A stretch of 64,000 nucleotides of DNA from Heliocidaris tuberculata (Eukaryota; Echinodermata; Echinoidea; Camarodonta; Echinometridae). Below the pieces are notes generated by a model that was not told the origin of the DNA, made no database searches, and saw only the letters and a list, made by a program, of their open reading frames with translations. Positions within the stretch are counted from its first letter, which is position 1. The number at the start of each line of letters is the position of its first letter. A program made the position numbers and the translations under genes. The DNA is taken from positions 70,539,707 to 70,603,706 of the forward strand of contig CM046832.1 in NCBI GenBank assembly GCA_025618425.1, written 5' to 3'. Of this stretch, positions 49,772-61,717 are shown piece by piece.

Positions 49772-49885
49772 CAGAGGCGTTGGAACGTCGGGCTCGGACA
49801 AATGGAAGTGGGGGGCACCTTTTGTCCGCAAAAAAAAGGTGCCCTCCCGCTTCCATTGTCCGAGACCGACGTTCCGACGCCTCTG
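49772..49885. mobile_element. 114-bp hairpin element
   Basis: The arms start CAGAGGCGTTGGAACGTCGG and, on the complement, CAGAGGCGTCGGAACGTCGG. They pair for about 50 bp around a roughly 9-nt loop. CTA-type repeat units lie near on both sides, so it may have inserted into a microsatellite. It is a small MITE or its palindromic core. Confidence 0.8.
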
Positions 49886-50279
49886 CTACTGCTACTATAC
49901 TGTAAGACCCAATAATACATGTAAGTTTTCAACACCAGAACCCTTTAAAATACTGTTTTAACGCATCAGCAGATGTTGAATAATATGGGCCCGTGTCAGC
50001 CCTAGAAAACCTCAGATAACTCTGGAATAGGCACATTCCTTTTGACTCTGTCATCCCACTCTCTACTGAGAAATTATACTTGACCATAATAATATATGAT
50101 TACAGAGTCCTCATGTTTTATTCGTTGTGATGGTAATCATTGTGTTCATCTTTTATTCATGGATGTTGACCAGGGCCAAATATGGGCTTAAATGTCTCAT
50201 CCTCCATTCATAATTATACCCAAATCTGCTGTCATGTTAATATTCATGTATATACCACATCCCTTCCAAAGTATAAAAA

Positions 50280-50535
50280 GGTAGACTCGGGATGTAAAAG
50301 GGCCTTTTCAGGCCCTCTTTACCTTCCCTCTTTACCTTCAAGAGAGTAGCTGTGGGTTATAAAGGTGCTTATAATTTTTATATCCAGACTGCACCTAACT
50401 ATATGTGTGGTTATTCGATTTCTACTTAGTGATATATCTACCTTTGAGATATATCTTGAAAATAAATGTGTAATCTTCACCTGCCAGGATTGGCCTCTTC
50501 CAGATAACAATAAATGTATTTGGAACTGAGAAAGA
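50280..50535 (+). mobile_element. Possible LINE 3' end
   Basis: The segment ends in 'aacaataaatgtatttggaa', close to the terminal 'aaataaatgtattttgaatc' of the intact LINE. A second AATAAATG lies 50 bp upstream. No coding part is visible, so the call rests on the tail alone. Confidence 0.3.
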
Positions 50536-50595
50536 GCTTTCTCCCATTACTTCATTTGTATTCCTAGCTAATTTTATATATTGCGTGACACTCGA

Positions 50596-50912
<317 letters not shown>

Positions 50913-51543
50913 CCGCTTAGTACAACTACTATTTCTCACAAGTTATAGTCATTAAGCATTAAATTTGTAATACATGTACTTAAAGTTCTTCTACCATTTA
51001 GCCTATCTAGCCAAATTAGCCTATAGTAGCATTCCTCTCCAAAGCGGACTCATTCAACTACAATATATTCTCTATTATTCTCTTCCTGTGATACGAGGCA
51101 GTGATTGTGAGCACTAATTTCATGAATTATCAATATAATCCGATACATCTCCTTCCATCGAAAAAGCTACATGTATAATCATAAGCAAGGTACACAAAAA
51201 TATCGTATGCTGCAGAGTGAAGGCGGTAAGTCGACATCTGCCGTAGATAGTGTCTGTATTGCAATGTAATACCGTAAACGTCTTGCTTGAAGAAGGAAGA
51301 TGAGAAAGAAAGAAGAAGAGAAAAAAAATACATGAGTTGCCGCCTTGTGTCACCGTAATATATTTCGTCAGCGTGTAGGGTTGATGATGGATCGTACTGA
51401 CACTCGCGTTTTAGATGCTCGTTCTTATAGTTTTACCAATCTTTCCATCGCTTCAAAAAGTAGTTCGTCGACAAAATATATTTTCCTTTTTTTATTCCCT
51501 TTCTCTCTCCCCCTTCCTCACTATCTGTCTCCCCCTCTCTCTT

Positions 51544-51580
<37 letters not shown>

Positions 51581-52125
51581 TATGTATCTATATTTGTCGA
51601 CGAAATTCATGCAAATCATGTTGGTTTTTTAACATACCTAGTATACTGTTACCCTTGAACCATTTTAAATTTGGTGATCTAATTATGATCAATCAAGGCC
51701 TGCAAAAATTAATGAAAGGGTCGACATTTTTCCTTTAAATAAATCAGTTGTATTATTTGGAATAAATGCAAAACTGGTAACGGTTCAAGCATGAATTAGC
51801 TTGTTACAACTTGGGCATGATAATAATCTTTTTCAACATTCATGATATTATTTTATAGGGCTACAAGAACACAAGTGTAAGCTTGTAGGGCAGACATAAC
51901 TCCAATGATGTACCTCCTGTTTTTTACAATTATTTCACTGCGTACTTGCGGAATCCTTCACCATTACTATAAATCATCATCGAGCTTACGGCGTCGAGAT
52001 GGGAGCATGTGTTTACGTGTCGGAGTAAGATTAGACCTTATCACAAACAATACCATCCATCATCGTATACAAACACTAATAGTGAACAAACAGACGTAAT
52101 CGTGTAAATGATGCGATCACCTTAC
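50913..52125. other. No gene seen
   Basis: AT-rich with a CT-rich run at 51495-51577. It would be the first part of intron 1 if exon 1a is real. Confidence 0.35.
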
Positions 52126-52138
52126 CTCTCGTTTCCAT
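52126..52138 (-). CDS. Candidate first coding exon (alternative 1a)
   Basis: A minus-strand ATG at 52138 starts METR and reaches a strong donor (GAGAG/GTAAGG), with the last exon base at 52126 and phase 1. The upstream transcript-like sequence to about 52240 is locally CpG-richer than its surroundings. It holds a second donor-like GTCG/GTAAGG (52182/52181) and a tiny upstream ATG-GTA-TAG. The phase fits the 90-bp exon at 16574, but the intron would be 35.5 kb and contain the LINE and the 4.4-kb element. It could equally belong to another gene or an unseen intermediate exon. Confidence 0.35.
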
Positions 52139-53650
52139 GTCGCTAGTTCGTCCAGCGTCTCCACGACGAGCTCGCCCTTACCGACTTCTATACCATACAA
52201 GCAACGTCAAGTTGATGCCCGAAATCGAAATCTTTCAGGTGCGCCTTGGCTGCTTGCTTCTCTTGCCTGCATGCACACAGTGTAACTGCTGCACGTAAAT
52301 TGCTTGACACTAATTCAAACCACCGAGGTCAATTCAAGAGTGGGTCGTCGATCGTTTACTGTCTCTGCATATTGATATTTCACTCTTTTGAAAAGGCATC
52401 CCTGACAACCTTCACAAAAGGCACGTGCTACCACCGATTATCTCATATTAACATACAGATGAGTGTCTATCTCTACAAGACACGATACAGTAGGCCTATC
52501 AACGGCAGTGAATAATTGTACACGGTTCTCTATATACTCTGTGGCGGACGCACTGTGAGTCTGAAGATTTCTCATACCACGAGCGAAATTGGCGCGAAGC
52601 AATTTTTTTTTTTCACCCGAGCTCTTTGATGAATGCTACAAGGAAAATCTCCTCCATAATATACATAAATGCGCCAGGCGATATCACTGATGGCGTTTTG
52701 TTAGAAAGTGTGTTTTGGCCTACACATTCGAATGTTGCATGCCAAAGGGCTCTCTCCGTATATAGGCCTGTAATCTCCTTATATAGTTATTTTTCATTTT
52801 TAAATTAGAAATCGGCAAAACGTTTTTCTTCGCCCAGTCTCATGGTTTTGAACAAAGATGTCGACGTTTATTAAGTGGGTGTTACGACTGAGCGCATGAA
52901 TGGTTGAATACTCACTCATTAAGCTTTATGAATAAATCAATAGACCTATGAAAACAAATCAAGAGGTATTATAGACAATATTGCAAACAAAAATGTTTGC
53001 ATAAATCTTAAATAATGTCCTGAGCTCGTTTGTCATAATTCAACCCACATTAGTTCTCCTATTTTGATAAACCTAGAAAATTTTCATCTTAAAACTACTG
53101 ATGAGACCTGACAGGTATATCAAACATTGGTTTAAATTTCAGGCAAATTAAAACAATCCATTATAGCAAACACAAATGAATTGATAAAATCAATTTGCAG
53201 TAATACAAAACTAATTTGCAGTAATACAAAGCTTTCGTCCAAATTATGAACAATATTATTCAGCTAAAGAAAGAAAAAATGCATTCCACTGAGGGTATAT
53301 GCATTTTGAAAAGTATGAATTTGAACTCCTCATTAAAGCTAAAAACAAGTGTCATCAATTATCTTATTTTAAAGAAGTCGTTATTAAATATCAACAATAA
53401 TTATGATTTAATTACTATGTCGCCTTTTCTCCATCCCTTTTTACTGAGCATTGTTTGTAAGAGATGCAGACGGTTTCCATAATGAGATGGACAAACACAC
53501 CAGGGGCAAAGCTGTCGAATGTTAACACCCCACTGATTTCCGTAGGCATCTTCTTTGTTAGTCATGTGACCGTTGTCATGGGAAAGTGTCGCAGATGATG
53601 ACTAATCGTCTAAAGAGATTATATTCTGCTTGCAGGGATGCGAGAGAGAA
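52139..53650. other. Possible promoter/5' UTR of exon 1a, then non-coding
   Basis: 52139-52260 has CpG-rich words (cgacgagctcgcc, cgtcgatcg) suggestive of a transcript start. Beyond that the sequence is AT-rich with a direct repeat of 'atttgcagtaatacaaa' near 53192 and 53213. No gene was seen. Confidence 0.3.
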
Positions 53651-53654
53651 AGGA

Positions 53655-53895
53655 GGACATACTGAATTAGTGAGTGAGAGAGAGAGAGAGAGAGAGATAG
53701 AGAGAGGGAAGGAGAATGAATAATGGGAAACACAAAGAGAGAGAGAGAGGGGGGGAGGTAGAGCGAGAGAAAGAGAGAGACGGAGTGAGATGGGAACAGG
53801 GTGTCAATCCGGGGGGGGGGGGGGGGGGTAGGGGCAGTTGCCCCCCCAGAAAATATTGGAGGGAAACATATCGTTTTGCCCCCCCCCCCAATAAA
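53655..53895. repeat. (GA)n and poly-G/poly-C repeat
   Basis: (GA)n at 53671-53709 and 53735-53790, then a run of about 18 G, 'taggggcagttg', and two C runs at 53841-53847 and 53879-53889. It is the same style as the other 'gggggg..tgccccc' repeats. Confidence 0.75.
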
Positions 53896-54420
53896 TCCGG
53901 AAGTGTAAAATAAAATAAGGAAAAACTGATGGAAAACTCGGGAAATGAAACCTTCTCAACAATAAAATACGAAAGGTTTTACACGATCAGACTTCAATTT
54001 CGCCGCACGCAAATTCTCTAATTTTTAACTGCTTCATGTAACCGTGGAGAAGCTGGTTTTAACAGGTGTTAAAAGAATCATGAAGGGTACTATATATATA
54101 TATATATACCTTCATTTGAAATGACGCCATTAAAAAACCTTCTGAACATACAAAATTCGATGCAAATTTTGAATTTTCATATTTATTCAGTTTTTTCTCT
54201 ATCTACTTTTTCATCTTTTATTAGTGTTAATTTTTTCTATAATTTTGTGTAATATCTTCTCTACTCAATTTGCTGTTATATAAGATATATATTCCCGTCA
54301 TTTTGTCGTTTTCCATGTGATTTTTAATTCCATTTTCTGTTCATGATATCGACATGCATACTTTACTTACATGTAAGTTCAAATTACCATCATATCTTTA
54401 TCAGTGCTATGATGATCAAA
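53896..54420. other. No gene seen
   Basis: AT-rich, with a short (TA)n at 54091-54108. Confidence 0.4.
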
Positions 54421-55275
54421 GGTGGCGCTCCCGGGGGGGGGGGGGCAGGGGGCACAGTGCCCCGCACAGTGCCCCCTCACTTTTTCAAATACCCCAAAAG
54501 TGCCCCTTTAATACACATAGCTGATAAGTACCCCCTTTTCTTCGTATAGTGCCCCTTTTTCTTTCTAAAAAGTGTCCTTTTTACCTTCTGATGAGTGCCC
54601 CTTTTATCCTCAGAAATTAGTGCCCCTTTTGTTTTCTGCTAATTGCGACATCGGTACTTTATATATAGTAGGCCTATATATAAAGTACATATATGGGTAT
54701 GTATAAAGTCCACAAACTAACGTTATACATATAGCTCCAAATAATCAGAGAGGCTTCATAACAATACATTCCCATACTGATATCAGCACAATAGTGAGGC
54801 AATAGAGCAGGGGGTAGGAGGGGCCCAATGCCCTAAATTATACAAGAATAAGCAGTGCCCCTAAATTATAACAGGAACGAGGACAGTTTTTTATTCTAAA
54901 CTTTTTCCAAAGCTCACTCGCTACGTTCGCTCGCATTTATCATATTAAGAAAATCGCTGTGTATTATTCAACACCCGTTGCTTTCAGCGTTAGAAATAAA
55001 TCTTAATTTGTTTTTGTTCACTCGCTTCGCTCGCTCGCAAATGAATAATCAGACTATTACACTCAACTGCAAAGTAGTTTTTATCTAGAACCATGTTAAG
55101 ATAGAAACAATGGCGTGTCGAAAATGATCCTCGGTTGTGTATTGATCAGAATGTATCGGTATACTAATGTCTCGAAGTGGTATTTTCTGCCTTGTTTCCA
55201 CCCTTTGTAGGTGCACCTTTCTGTTGGTGCCCCCCCCCCCCCACTTTGAAGACGCTCCGCCGCCCCTGATGACTG
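54421..55275. repeat. G/C-run repeat with 'agtgcccctttt' tandem motif
   Basis: It starts 'ggtggcgctcccggggg' and continues with at least five loose repeats of 'agtgcccctttt' at 54495-54630. It then has two words of the CTCGCTTCGCTCGC type (near 54910 and 55020). It ends in a C run and 'gacgctccgccgcccctgatg', whose complement is also GGCG-rich. It contains the perfect 15-bp-arm hairpin at 54654-54688. It is an unclassified repeat without an ORF. Confidence 0.55.
54654..54688. repeat. 15-bp-arm hairpin
   Basis: GTACTTTATATATAG (54654-54668) and its exact complement (54674-54688) are separated by a 5-nt spacer. Confidence 0.7.
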
Positions 55276-55352
55276 AACTGAGTGCGAAATGAACATCGTT
55301 ACGTTAGGCTGTCTCCCCCCCCCCCCCCATCCGAAAAACGGATTGACCCCCT

Positions 55353-56122
55353 GTAGAGCCCACAAATGTAAAAATAACCACAAATGTAAAAACATTGCAC
55401 CCGCAAATGTCAAAATAACCACAAATGTCATAACATGTCAACCACAAGTGTAAAAATAACCACAAATGTGAAAAAAATCGCCACAAATGTAAAAATCTGT
55501 TTAACCACAAATGTAAAAACATTTCGCCTACAAATGTAAAAATTTCCATTTTTACCACAAATGTAAAAACTCATTGCTTGCATAATGCACCTAAGTAAGA
55601 TCAGTTATTATAATCGTAAATTGCCACTTGGTCTAATGCCAATTGCTCTAATAGCCAAATGGTCTAACATCATTCGGTCTAACAACAATTCGTCCATCAC
55701 CAATTCGTCTAATCAACATTTCGTCTGTAGTCAATTCGTCTAAACATCACTTGATCTAATAATCAATTCGTCTAATGTTCACTTGGTCCAGTACCTATTT
55801 CGGCTAAAACCAGTTGGTCTAATCATCATTTCGTCTAATAACCATTTTGTCTAAACACAGTTGGTCTATCACCCACATCGTCTAATCATCATTACGTCTA
55901 ATCATCGTTTGGTCCAATTCTCAGTTCGTCTAATAATCGTTTGGTCTAATGTTTATTCTTTATATGACCATTTGGTCTAATAATACAGACAAATATGTTA
56001 GCCTGTCATAGTTACATAGGTTTATTGCCACTTGGTCTACAGCCAGCTTGTCTAATAGCCAATTGGTCTAACATCATCCGGTCTAATATCAGTTGATCTA
56101 ATACCCATTTGGTCTAATACTA
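55353..56122. repeat. Left arm of the foldback element
   Basis: ACAAATGTAAAAA-type units occupy 55353-55570, and GGTCTAAT-type units 55627-56119. The landmark 'gttagcctgtcatagtta' occurs near 55999, and a second copy at about 56130 marks the break into the core. Confidence 0.85.
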
Positions 56123-56705
56123 CAAATAGATTAGCCTGTCATAGTTATATATACACTGCGTGGGCCGTGGAACCGGGCCCTGCGCGGGGGGGGGGGGGGG
56201 GGGGGGGGGGTAATGGGGCTGCAGCCCCTTCACTTTTAGAGTAGATGGACACGTTTCATATAATTTTGTTTAATGATTATGTACATTATATATATATATT
56301 TCTAGAAGAGATCACATTTTAAAGATAATACATTGTAATAATGTTTGGACGCTCGCTTCGCTAGCTCGCAAGATGTTGAAAGGGTTTTTGGTACCCGGGC
56401 AAGAGGTGTCAGTCCCCACTTCCAAAAACGTTCCATTTCCCTGCATTGTGGTACATGTAGTAATGATGATAATAATGAATAGAAACAGAATGGCACAATG
56501 AGAGAGAGAGAGATTATGGGAGAATGAATATAAAAAGTAATATAAGGAAAGACGGAAGTAAAGTTTAATCGATGTATATTACAATACAATAGGGAGGATC
56601 GAAAGTTAATGGAGAAAAGGATAAAGACATAAGACGATTATAAAAAAAAAGGTCAATATAAAAAAAGAAGAATAACATAACGAAATTAGAGATGTAAAGC
56701 AAAAA

Positions 56706-56737
<32 letters not shown>

Positions 56738-57333
56738 AAGAAAGAATAATGCAAAATAGGCAAGATCACAGAAAGATAAACCAAGGAATAAAGAGCGAAA
56801 AAATTAGAGAGATGAAAAGAGAAGAGAAAGATGATAGAATAAATAATATAAAGATTAACATACGGGAAGATGGAAGAGGTGATAGAAGGAATTAAAGAAT
56901 AACACAACTAAAGGAAAGATGGAAAAATGAAAGGATAAAAGCAAGGAATAAAATAACGAAAGATAGAGAAATGATAGAAGGATAAATATATACATAAGAG
57001 AAGATAGCGAAATAAATCAAAGGATAAAAACAAAATAACAAATGCAAAGTGCAATAAAACAATAATTGAAAATTCACTAAAATATTAATTGATTAATCAA
57101 TTAATCAATCAATTAATTCACTAGATAATTGAATAAACACATGTAATCAATTCATGCCATGCTCCATCAGGTCACTTTTTTCTCCTCTTTTTAACCCCCC
57201 CCCCCAACAAAAAAAAAAACAAAAAAACTTAACATACAATTATTGCCAAAAAAAGTTCGAAAATTTCGTCCAGTGCGCCGAACCGAGACCTGACTGTTTA
57301 GTCAAAGCCACCTAGAGTAGTATAGAAATTTGC
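56123..57333. other. Core of the foldback element
   Basis: It begins with a run of about 26 G at 56185-56210 flanked by CCGGGCCCTGCG-type sequence. It also has a CTCGCTTCGCTAGCTCGC word near 56349 and then a long purine-rich stretch (56490-57060) whose minus-strand frames look like Phe/Ile/Tyr/Leu-rich membrane peptides. I judge these to be compositional. No transposase motif was seen. Confidence 0.45.
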
Positions 57334-58249
57334 CAAGTTGGTCATTAGACGAAACGATGATTAGATCAAATGGGAATTAGACCAGACGGCTATTAGACCA
57401 GATGACAATTAGACCAAATGACAATTATTCCAAATGGTTATTAGACTAAATGGATGTTGACTGAATGATAGACCAACTGAGGTTAGACTAACTGACAAAT
57501 GGACCAAATGCTTAGACCTAATGGGTATTAGACTAATTGGGTTCAGACCATTTGATGATTAGACGAAATGGCAATTAGATCAATTGGTAATGGACCAAAT
57601 GGTCATTAGACCAAATGGCTATTTGATGAATTGACTATAGACCAAATGGTAATTAGACGAAATGACAATTAGACCAAATGGTAATTGGGCGAAATGATGA
57701 TTAGACCAATTGGTTATTAGATCAGCTGATATTAGACCGGATGATGCTAGACCAATTGGCTATTAGACCAACTGGTTGTAGACCAAGTTGCAATAAACCT
57801 ATATAACTATGACAGGCTAAACCTATTTGTCTGCATTATTAGATCAAATGGTTATATAAAGAATAAACATTAGACCAAACGCTTACTAGACGAACTGAGA
57901 ATTGGATCAAATGATGATTAGACAAAATAGTAATTAGACGAAGTGATGATTAGATGATCTGGGCGTTAGACCAACTGGGTATAGACAAAATGGTTATTAG
58001 ACGAAATGATGATTAGACCAAATGGTTCTAGCCGAAATAGATATTGGACCAAGTGAACATTAGACGAACTGATTATTAGACCAAGTGATGTTTAGACCAA
58101 GTGGGCATTACACCAAAGGTGTTTTAGACGAAGTGATTAAACTGATAATTAGACCAATTGGTTATTAGACGAAATGTTGATTAGACGAATTGGTGATGGA
58201 CGAATTGTTGTTAGACCGAATGATGTTAGACCATTTGGCTATTAGACCA

Positions 58250-58408
58250 GGGCCCCGTTGCATAAAACTTATCATTAATGGTAACTCTGCTATCAATGGT
58301 AACTACCATGGTAACATTACTCAACAGCCAATCAAAATCAAGGTTTCCATGGAAGTTACCATTGATGGCAAAGTTACCGTTAATGGTAAGTTTTATGCAA
58401 CGGGGCCC
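58250..58408. mobile_element. 159-bp palindromic MITE, GGGCCCCGTTGCATAAAACTT ends
   Basis: Both ends read GGGCCCCGTTGCATAAAACT inward. Inverted similarity continues with TAATGGTAACT-type blocks to a CCATGG region near the centre. No ORF. It is inserted in the GGTCTAAT array. Confidence 0.85.
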
Positions 58409-58409
58409 A

Positions 58410-58556
58410 GGGCCCTCTTGCATAAGAAGTTGCGATTAAACGCAACTCAAAAAATTAAACGCAACTTGATTTTTAACCAATCAGGATTGAGCATTTGGGA
58501 CTTGCGTTTAATTTTTTGAGTTGCGATTAAACGCAACTTTTTATGCAAGAGGGCCC
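58410..58556. mobile_element. 147-bp palindromic MITE, GGGCCCTCTTGCATAA ends
   Basis: The left end GGGCCCTCTTGCATAAGAAG and the complement of the right end GGGCCCTCTTGCATAAAAAG match, followed by inverted 'ttgcgattaaacgcaact' blocks. It abuts the previous element with one A between them and shares its GGGCCC..TTGCATAA end consensus, but the interior differs. Confidence 0.85.
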
Positions 58557-58873
58557 AAGTGGCATAAGACCAAGTGGCAATTTACCATTATAATAACTTA
58601 TCTTACATCGGTACATTATGCAAGCAATGAGTTTTTACGTTTGTGGTAAAAATGGAAATTTTTACATTTGTAGGCGAAATGTTTTTACATTTGTGGTTAA
58701 ACAGATTTTTACATTTGTGGGCGATTTTTTTTTCTTCACATTTGTGGTTATTTTTACACTTGTGGTTGACATGTTATGACATTTGTGGTTATTTTGACAT
58801 TTGCGGGTGCAATGTTTTTACATTTGTGGTTATTTTTACATTTGTGGTTGATTTTTACATTTGTGGGCTCTAC

Positions 58874-59084
58874 ACCCCCCCCCCCCCCGGATGGGAAGGG
58901 GGAGAGAGAGGATGTCGAGAGGTGAAAGGGAGAGAGTCTCGCTCGCCCCCCCCCCTCTCTCCCCCTCTTATATATAAAACATAATTTTTCCCTTTCTTTT
59001 CAAATTTATTTCGTTCTTTTTGTCATTCATTCATTCATTTTTTGTTATTCTTTCTGACTTTCTTTCTTTTCTTCAATTTCAACC
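58874..59084. other. C run, GA-rich and T-rich simple sequence
   Basis: Flank of the foldback element; no gene. Confidence 0.6.
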
Positions 59085-59120
59085 CACTGAACTCTACACT
59101 ACGTAGTGTAGAGTTCAGTG
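59085..59120. repeat. 36-bp perfect palindrome without spacer
   Basis: CACTGAACTCTACACTAC is followed directly by its exact complement. It is the longest spacer-free palindrome I noticed in the window. Confidence 0.9.
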
Positions 59121-60171
59121 GTTTCAACCTCCATTTTCAGCTCAGGACAACATCAATGAACATCAGTAGAGGGCGCTTTGAAGGAAAATTTTATGAAGAT
59201 TGAGTTGCTAAGCTTCTGCTGGGAGCTTGGAGATGTGACGAAGAAAGAGTGAAAGAAGTTGAAGAACAGGGAAAAGAAAAATTAATATAACAATATGAAA
59301 ACTGAAATAGATAAAATATGACTAAACGAATAATAAGAAGAAAGAGGTGAAGAAAAATAGAAGAAAAACTAAGAAAAGTAACTGAAGTAGCAAAAGAAGA
59401 TTAATATGAAATGGAGCATGGAATTAAAAAAATAAGAAGGATTTCAAACAGGAAAATATATGGGAGAAAGAAACAAACAAGTAAAGTAGAAAACAATAAC
59501 TTTGTGTTTGTTTGTTTATTTTGATTACCCATGCACAACTAAAAATATAGGCCATATACATACTATATATACAAACATATATAACCCAGTTTGATAGCCC
59601 CTTTATGGTGCTTACTGTCTTCATTATATATGTATTAATGGTTATCTCTAACAAACTACAGGTTAGGTTACTACAATCCATAGTACAATATTTCATAATT
59701 AAGAAATGAAGAAAAAAAAAGTCACGTTCTCAAAATAAGTCGATTGGCATGCATGAATATAAGGTGATTAAAAATGTCTATTTATATATAGTCTACATGA
59801 GGCCACAATGTAAGTAACACTTCTCTTTCTCTGGTTCTTTATTTTTTAAAGTATTCTTTTATTCATTTCTTTTCAGTGAAATCAACAGATATACAAAAAT
59901 AGAAACATTACAATCATGAATAAAGTATAAACAGAAACTTATACAATTAATTACAAGTAAATGTATATATGGAAAAATGTATACATTCATGGAAGAACAA
60001 AGAATTTACACATACATATACTTGTAATTCACTTAATATCTCAGCTTACTTGAAATCATACAGATATACAACTGAAAAATAATATACCTTTGCGTTATAT
60101 GCAAAAATGTATATACATTCATGGACGCACAAAGAATTTATACAACTGAAAATATACCTTAAATATAACTA

Positions 60172-60204
<33 letters not shown>

Positions 60205-60687
60205 GAAAGAAAAATGTATAAAGATAAAAAGGAGAAGAAAAAAAAAAGGAAAAAGGAAATATGAGAGAGAAGGGGGGGGGGGGGAGACAGACAGACATAC
60301 CCGCACATCCCAACACAATACCTCACCCCTTCCAGCCCCCCCCCCCCCCTCTTCTGCACCCCAATCCCTGAGCGCTCCTCTCCGCACTCCGTGACTTGCA
60401 ATAAGCGTAAGAATCTGCAGACAACCAATAACAAAAATTAAAGCAAAGTCCCCTGGGAGGGAGGGAAGTGCAATCCATTGCAGTTCTTAATTAGCATACT
60501 TTATCTATTGCACTTCACATCCAAAAACTCCTTCCTTCATCCGAAATCAAAAGCTTCCCATTTCTTTAAGTGTAATGACAGGGTGTTACGATCTAGTGCT
60601 ATCTTTCTGGGACCCTCATTCTCATCCATTTTGCTTTGCACCCCCCCCCCCCCTTCCCTCACGGCGCTTGAACATCGAGTTTCGTTC
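59121..60687. other. No gene seen; simple repeats
   Basis: A-rich and AT-rich DNA. A sequence with 'tatacattcatgga.g.acaa' plus 'agaatttacaca/tacaact' is duplicated near 59981 and 60111. (CT)n lies at 60177-60203, a G run at 60272-60283 and C runs at 60336-60349 and 60640-60652. Confidence 0.45.
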
Positions 60688-61640
60688 CACATAATATTCA
60701 AATTCAAATTCAATCAATTTATTGATTCGAAATCCAAACATATAGGATCATTCTCAATTTTCAAGCATAAGAGACATACAAAAATAACAAAACAATTCTC
60801 ATGTCATAATTCCAGTTCAAAGCATAATATGAATTTACCCCAAAACGACAACAAACTATTACTATTAAAAAAAAAAAAAAACGGCCGCAAGCCAATTCGG
60901 AACATAATACATTAGTATAGTTATAATATTTAAAAATATATATAACATATTATACCAACATCTCTTAAACATTATATAACATAATCTTTTAAACATAACA
61001 TAATATACCAACACCTTGTGGCAGATTAGCATTGTGCTAGAAAATGGGGAAAGGGGGGGGGGCATTATGTTGATTTTATGATTTATTGCTTTTCAGCATG
61101 TCTGTTTGTTTGGCATTTCGATTATTCCTAAGATTATTATTGTGTTTATGTCTGTTTCGTTATTGACATAAAAGTTTAACTTTGTCTTCTTCGTTTAGGT
61201 TTTGAAGATAAGTTAAAATCATGTCAAGTTTAGAGAACATTCTATCTGGGATTCAAAGGGGGAACATTTCAATAAGAAGTGCATTTCAACATCTATGTCT
61301 ACTTTACAGAGTGGGCATCAGGGCATATCCTATCTACTTGTGCTAATTTCTTGTAACGACCTTCCTCACTGTTACCATGCTGTTACTTATCCTGATTTTG
61401 GTATATTTTGATATCTGTGTTTTTTTCAACAGGTAGTTTTCCAGTTTGAAATTGTTTTTAAGGATTTTGTATATTTTCAGTTTTGTAGAACATTCGGTAT
61501 TATTTTCATTAATTAGGGTGTCTTTCCAGTTTCCAGGCTTTTATATATCTATCTCTTTCAATTTGCCGAGTATAGCTTCCTTTAACCTTTTGTAAAATCT
61601 TTTGTAAAACAGGCTCGGCAAATAGAACTCCACTTGTGAT
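60688..61640 (-). pseudogene. Decayed LINE: ORF2 C-terminus and 3' UTR
   Basis: Read on the minus strand from about 61640, broken frames encode 'KLKIYKILKNNFKLENYLL', then a KIRIS block. After stops and a frameshift comes CPLCKVDIDVEMHFLLKCSP (about 61325-61266). The order K-L-R-x-Y, F-x-L-E-x-Y-L, then C-P-x-C...HFL..C is the Cys/His-type C-terminal segment of many non-LTR retrotransposon ORF2 proteins. A 3' UTR of about 570 bp follows and ends in 'gaatcaataaattgattg' with (TTGAAT)n at about 60708-60690. It is a 5'-truncated, mutated and clearly dead copy, from a different family than the intact LINE at 31-35 kb because the C-terminal architecture differs. Confidence 0.75.
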
Positions 61641-61717
61641 TTTAGTGAGAAGAGCGCCAGCTCTGTTCTACGTGAAAGCCCTACAAACAAATGTGATGTT
61701 GACGTTTTTTTTCATGG

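Larger units (their letters stand above)
55353..58873. mobile_element. 3.5-kb foldback element with tandem-repeat arms (TU-like)
   Basis: The outermost sequence GTAGAGCCCACAAATG is mirrored exactly at both ends. The outer arm domain is an array of ACATTTGTGG-type units with period about 15-18 bp. A short unique segment with 'attgcttgcataatg' follows. The inner arm domain is an array of about 17-20-bp units centred on TTGGTCTAAT/TTCGTCTAAT. The order is the same in the two arms, including the landmark 'agcctgtcatagtta'. The core of about 1.2 kb has no supported gene. The architecture recalls the TU family of sea urchin foldback elements, whose long inverted repeats have a tandem-repeat outer domain. 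Sequence identity to TU cannot be tested here. C runs just outside both ends obscure any target-site duplication. Confidence 0.85.
57334..58873. repeat. Right arm of the foldback element
   Basis: The complement of the left arm, with an extra 380 bp of ATTAGACCAAATGG-type units at 57334-57715 that the left arm lacks. A 307-bp double-MITE insertion (58250-58556) is also absent from the left arm. Confidence 0.85.

Noticed and set aside
55304..55558. Repetitive HLWLFLHLW-type frames here and at 58643-58984
   Set aside because: They read the same tandem DNA repeat in the two inverted arms. The repeat period and lack of codon pattern argue against a protein.
56302..57077. Minus-strand frames resembling multi-pass membrane peptides
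   Set aside because: Phe/Ile/Tyr/Leu richness follows from an AAAGATA-rich plus strand; there are no conserved motifs, and three short broken frames.
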